Source of the DNA: Candidatus Methanophagales archaeon
GTDB lineage: Archaea; Halobacteriota; Syntropharchaeia; Alkanophagales; Methanospirareceae
Assembly: GCA_030668065.1 (NCBI GenBank)
Contig: DAOUUS010000061.1
Location: 1-8,082 of the forward strand
Reading direction: 5' to 3'
Length of the DNA stretch: 8,082 nt
Positions 6,067 to 8,082 of this stretch are shown piece by piece (within the stretch, counting starts at the first letter, position 1; the number at the start of each line of letters is the position of its first letter). A program made the position numbers and the translations under genes. The notes below the pieces were generated by a model, which did no database searches, was not told where the DNA came from, and saw only the letters and a program-made list of their open reading frames with translations.

Positions 6067-6764
6067 TCCTTCACCTCCGTATAAGGAATGTAATTAGTTG
6101 GCGTGATTTCCGTCACTGCCCAATACGAATACGATTCAGTATAAACGTTATTCACATTAATCTTCGCCTCTGTCGAGACATTGAACTCTATATTAGCCTT
6201 TATTGTTGTATGGCATGCGATACAAGCTTCGTTCGCGCCTGCCATAAGTGAGTCGTCTACAATCATCGCTTCGAGTACAAAACTACGATGAGCGGCTTTT
6301 GTGCCGGTATCACATAAATCAGGCGTGAGCCCGAATCCTCCTGCAGCTGCCGCTAAAAGAACATACTCAGAGTCATGGCATTGGAGGCAAGAAGAACTAT
6401 TCAAATAATCATGTGTGAAGTTAGTCTCAGGTCTCCGTCTTCCATTATGGCAGAGCATACACTCCTCGGTGGATGCGCTGTGTGCTCCCTGACCCGGTTC
6501 TACCTGGCCATCCTCCGATGCTGCATATCCTACCATTTTACTCGTTCGGTGACAGCATTCACAATCTATACTCGCATGCACACCTCCTGAATCTAGCTCA
6601 CGCCCGATATCCTCGTGACACTTAAGACAGGGCACATTACTGCCACTACCCGAAAGGTTGTACCAGCTATGCTGCCCGCTGAATAACGTTACTGTATGAG
6701 TCATAGCTACAGCAATAGCAGACAAGATGGCAATGATCAAAAACATCCGTTTTAGATTTATCAT
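6063..6764 (-). CDS. Exported five-heme c-type cytochrome
   Basis: 233 residues. The N-terminal signal or anchor (KR at 5-6, hydrophobic 8-20) has a possible cleavage site after AVA (18-20). Five CXXCH sites have heme cysteines and histidines at 46/50, 68/72, 102/106, 126/130 and 181/185; the second is CECCH, with a spare cysteine in the loop. Residues 30-73 align without gaps to 31-74 of the downstream cytochrome (16 of 44 identical by hand count). GAHSA.TEECMLCH and C..AHRSFV also match it. The last 45 residues lack hemes and are beta-rich, with alternating hydrophobics. It is the first gene of the pair, and translation of the second is probably coupled to it. It is preceded by a long leader region with TATA boxes about 80-105 bp upstream. 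The start at 6764 has no clear Shine-Dalgarno; Met7 is a less likely alternative. Confidence 0.93.
   Translation of the reverse strand: MINLKRMFLIIAILSAIAVAMTHTVTLFSGQHSWYNLSGSGSNVPCLKCHEDIGRELDSGGVHASIDCECCHRTSKMVGYAASEDGQVEPGQGAHSASTEECMLCHNGRRRPETNFTHDYLNSSSCLQCHDSEYVLLAAAAGGFGLTPDLCDTGTKAAHRSFVLEAMIVDDSLMAGANEACIACHTTIKANIEFNVSTEAKINVNNVYTESYSYWAVTEITPTNYIPYTEVKE
6071..6078 (-). promoter_or_regulatory. Strong Shine-Dalgarno of the nine-heme cytochrome
   Basis: GGAGGTGA on the minus strand matches the archaeal 16S anti-SD complement perfectly and ends four bases before the ATG at 6066. It lies inside the 3' end of the five-heme gene, next to the ATGA stop/start overlap, and supports coupled translation. 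Confidence 0.8.
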
Positions 6765-6842
6765 CCCGCTTATCTTTTCGCCCCCCGGACCGTCACAAAT
6801 ATTACCGCTTCTAAAGATGAGTACATAATCGTAGCCTGTTAC

Positions 6843-6872
6843 TATATATACGAATAAAGTGGTGTTTATATC
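6843..6872 (-). promoter_or_regulatory. TATA boxes upstream of the cytochrome operon
   Basis: Two candidates lie on the minus strand: GATATAAAC (6872-6864) and TATATATA (6850-6843). Either would give a 5' leader of about 55-77 bases before the ATG at 6764, unlike the near-leaderless promoters of the single genes nearby. I cannot tell which one is used. Confidence 0.4.
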
Positions 6873-6904
6873 TCATAAACCTTTCTATTGCTGCAAAAAA
6901 AATA

Positions 6905-6950
6905 GTACCTCTCTACGAGTACACCCCGAAGGTACGAGAAGTCCAGGTAC
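6905..6950. repeat. Cluster of four GTAC tetramers
   Basis: GTAC occurs at 6905, 6919, 6932 and 6947. The outer pairs sit in GTACCT (6905-6910) and AGGTAC (6930-6935 and 6945-6950), which are inverted copies of each other. It lies 35-100 bp upstream of the cytochrome TATA candidates, where a regulator could bind. The motif is short and could be chance. Confidence 0.3.
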
Positions 6951-6989
6951 AATTAAGCGGTATTCTTAAAATTTTGCCACTATTACGGT

Positions 6990-7019
6990 TTTCTCATGTA
7001 AATCCGTGTGATCTTGTGA
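6990..7019 (-). repeat. Degenerate 10-bp-period repeat (CAC-phased), copy C
   Basis: Read on the minus strand: TCACAAGATC, ACACGGATTT and ACATGAGAAA, three adjoining decamers with CAC, CAC and CAT at positions 2-4. This is the same phase and consensus as at 1211-1250 and 3254-3273. Confidence 0.4.
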
Positions 7020-7258
7020 CATGCTAAACAAATAATATTCAGCCCGACCACAACCTGATCGCAGGTATCCAGTCATGATAAACGTTACCATTAACTCCTT
7101 GAACTCTGTGCAATTGATGACCGAACCGTCCAAAGTCGTATGCTTTTGGTTATGTATAATTTGTGGATACTAGCCTGTGCGTATAGTGTAAAAATAGTGA
7201 TTGTGCATTTTTTCCCCTCTTGGCTGCCACATTCTTGTATTTACCATATTGTGAGGAG

Positions 7259-7357
7259 ATGGCGGGGGTCAAAGAAGAAGCGCAAAAAGATGAACAAAGA
7301 GAGATAATAAAGGTGATTGACACAATAGCACTTAAAGCTTCTTTGGTAAGATTTTGA
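7259..7357 (+). CDS. Doubtful 32-codon ORF with a charged helix
   Basis: The frame from ATG 7259 encodes a short charged amphipathic helix (KEEAQKDEQREIIKVID) and ends LVRF. The frame stays open upstream to about 7187 and would add a hydrophobic stretch (FFPLLAATFLYLPY), so the whole looks like a membrane segment followed by a charged helix. No usable start precedes that stretch, and GAGGAG touches the ATG with no spacing. It may be a real small gene with an unusual start, a decayed remnant or chance. I recognise no family. Confidence 0.15.
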   Translation: MAGVKEEAQKDEQREIIKVIDTIALKASLVRF

Positions 7358-7422
7358 AGTACGTTCTTTTTTAAAAGAAAAAGCTTTGAATGAATATACC
7401 ACATTGCGGATACGCATATAGG

Positions 7423-7440
7423 GTAGCATTTGAATGCTAC
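7423..7440. promoter_or_regulatory. Perfect palindrome before the aminotransferase gene
   Basis: GTAGCATT-TG-AATGCTAC is an 8-bp perfect inverted repeat with a 2-base centre. It ends exactly where the Shine-Dalgarno GAGGT begins and lies just after TATA-like sequences (GAATATACC near 7393-7400, GCATATAGG near 7414-7422). It could be a dimeric-repressor operator, or as RNA a 7-bp hairpin with a TTGA loop next to the ribosome site. Confidence 0.6.
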
Positions 7441-7445
7441 GAGGT
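7441..7445 (+). promoter_or_regulatory. Shine-Dalgarno of the DegT aminotransferase
   Basis: GAGGT, eight bases before the ATG at 7454, is a good archaeal ribosome site and fixes that start. It shows that this gene has a 5' leader. Confidence 0.6.
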
Positions 7446-7453
7446 AACCCAAA

Positions 7454-8082
7454 ATGATACCGATCTCGAAACCGGAAATAGGCAAAGAGGAGATAGCAGC
7501 AGTAACAGGGGTATTAGAATCGGGGATGCTTGCGCAGGGCGAAGTAGTGGAAGAGTTTGAGGACAAGTTTGCCGCGTATATAGGCACGGACTACGCAATA
7601 GCCACGAATTCGGGCACCTCGGCACTTCATACCGCTCTCGCAGCACAGGGCATAAAAGAAGGCGATGAAGTGATTACAACTGCGTTCTCGTTCTTCGCAA
7701 CCGCATCCTGCGTACTCATGCAGAACGCAACGCCGGTATTCGTGGATATTGACCCGAAGACATACAACATTGACCCGGCCCTGATAGGAGCTAAAATATC
7801 AGACAGAACAAAGGCGATTATTCCTGTTCACCTGTACGGTCAGCCTTGCGAGATGCGCGAGATTATGGATATAGCGAAGGCAAATAACCTGGCGGTGATT
7901 GAGGATGCGGCACAGGCACATGGGGCGGAATATAAAGCGAAAAAAGTAGGTGCCATCGGCGACATAGGCGTTTTTAGCTTCTATTCCACGAAGAATATCA
8001 TTACAGGCGAAGGCGGTATGATCACAACGGACAACGAGGAAATAGCAGAGCGTGCAAGGTTGATAAGGAATCATGGCCAGAG
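7454..8082 (+). CDS. DegT/DnrJ/EryC1/StrS family PLP-dependent sugar aminotransferase, N-terminal part
   Basis: The first 209 codons of a family usually about 360-400 residues long; the gene runs off the right edge. It starts MIPISKPEIGKEEI, then LESGMLAQGEVVEEFEDKFA (21-40). The cofactor-phosphate loop is TNSGTSALH (51-59). EDAAQAHGA (150-158) carries Asp151, which contacts the pyridine nitrogen, and Gln154. The Schiff-base Lys180 lies in FSFYSTKNIITGEGGMI (174-190). RLIRNHG (202-208) is also typical. Family members transfer an amino group, usually from glutamate or glutamine, to a keto-sugar nucleotide for surface polysaccharide, S-layer or lipid glycosylation. A cytoplasmic role making an amino-sugar nucleotide is inferred, but the sugar cannot be told from this half. 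The start is supported by GAGGT and the usual N-terminal length. It probably opens a sugar locus to the right. Confidence 0.92.
   Translation, partial: MIPISKPEIGKEEIAAVTGVLESGMLAQGEVVEEFEDKFAAYIGTDYAIATNSGTSALHTALAAQGIKEGDEVITTAFSFFATASCVLMQNATPVFVDIDPKTYNIDPALIGAKISDRTKAIIPVHLYGQPCEMREIMDIAKANNLAVIEDAAQAHGAEYKAKKVGAIGDIGVFSFYSTKNIITGEGGMITTDNEEIAERARLIRNHGQ

Larger units (their letters stand above)
6765..7453 (+). other. 689-bp intergenic region
   Basis: No convincing gene is seen on either strand. In order it holds the promoter area of the cytochrome operon (TATA candidates 6843-6850 and 6864-6872), an A8 tract (6895-6902), four GTAC tetramers at 13-15 bp spacing (6905-6950), the CAC-phased repeat on the minus strand (6990-7019), a 5-bp hairpin ACCTG-ATCG-CAGGT (7053-7066), a weak 32-codon plus-strand frame (7259-7357) and a palindrome before the aminotransferase (7423-7440). 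It is long for a compact archaeal genome and may contain gene remnants. Confidence 0.6.

Noticed and set aside
7053..7066. Small hairpin ACCTG-ATCG-CAGGT as a terminator or RNA element
   Set aside because: Only five base pairs, no T-run follows, and no gene ends nearby.
6765..7453. tRNA, riboswitch, CRISPR or attachment site in the long intergenic region
   Set aside because: No cloverleaf, no T-psi-C-like GTTCRANNC box in the right setting, no regularly spaced identical repeats and no terminal duplications were seen.
7150..7587. 145-codon minus-strand ORF before and over the DegT gene
   Set aside because: It is antisense to the first 130 bases of the clearly real aminotransferase, has low-complexity Ser-rich sequence and no recognisable domain or ribosome site.

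Overview
The window looks archaeal and most resembles an anaerobic methane- or alkane-oxidising lineage such as ANME-1 (Candidatus Methanophagales). That placement is inference, because there is no rRNA here. It rests on: TATA-like boxes about 25-30 nt before start codons that lack a Shine-Dalgarno (leaderless style); a strong GGAGGTGA ribosome site inside an operon; two exported multiheme c-type cytochromes with an archaeal-looking N-terminal module; a DUF92 membrane protein; and an archaeal-type 5'-deoxyadenosine/SAH deaminase.

Layout. 1-263 (-): N-terminus of an ATP-grasp ligase-like protein, running off the left edge. 355-1185 (+): DUF92/TMEM19 (VTE6-like) integral membrane protein, divergent from it. 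1301-3221 (-): an exported class I glutamine-amidotransferase-like (BPL-N) protein split into two overlapping frames by an apparent single-base shift near 2850. 3393-4658 (+): metal-dependent nucleoside deaminase (DadD/MtaD type), divergent from the BPL-N gene. 4780-6066 and 6063-6764 (-): a two-gene operon with an ATGA overlap, encoding a 9-heme and a 5-heme cytochrome that are paralogous at their N-termini. 6765-7453: a long non-coding stretch holding the cytochrome promoter and upstream elements. 7454-8082 (+): start of a DegT/DnrJ/EryC1/StrS PLP sugar aminotransferase, running off the right edge.

How the genes may work together. The cytochrome pair is the only clear functional module and would move electrons outside the cytoplasmic membrane. 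The BPL-N protein is also exported, but no link to the cytochromes is shown. The deaminase would recycle adenosylmethionine by-products (5'-deoxyadenosine, SAH, MTA). DUF92 may act in isoprenoid-phosphate recycling, and the DegT enzyme probably opens a surface-sugar locus to the right. The most unusual non-coding signal is a degenerate 10-bp-period repeat built on (A/T)CAC, present in three separate intergenic regions. I did not find a CRISPR array, insertion sequence, tRNA or clear novel defence system.
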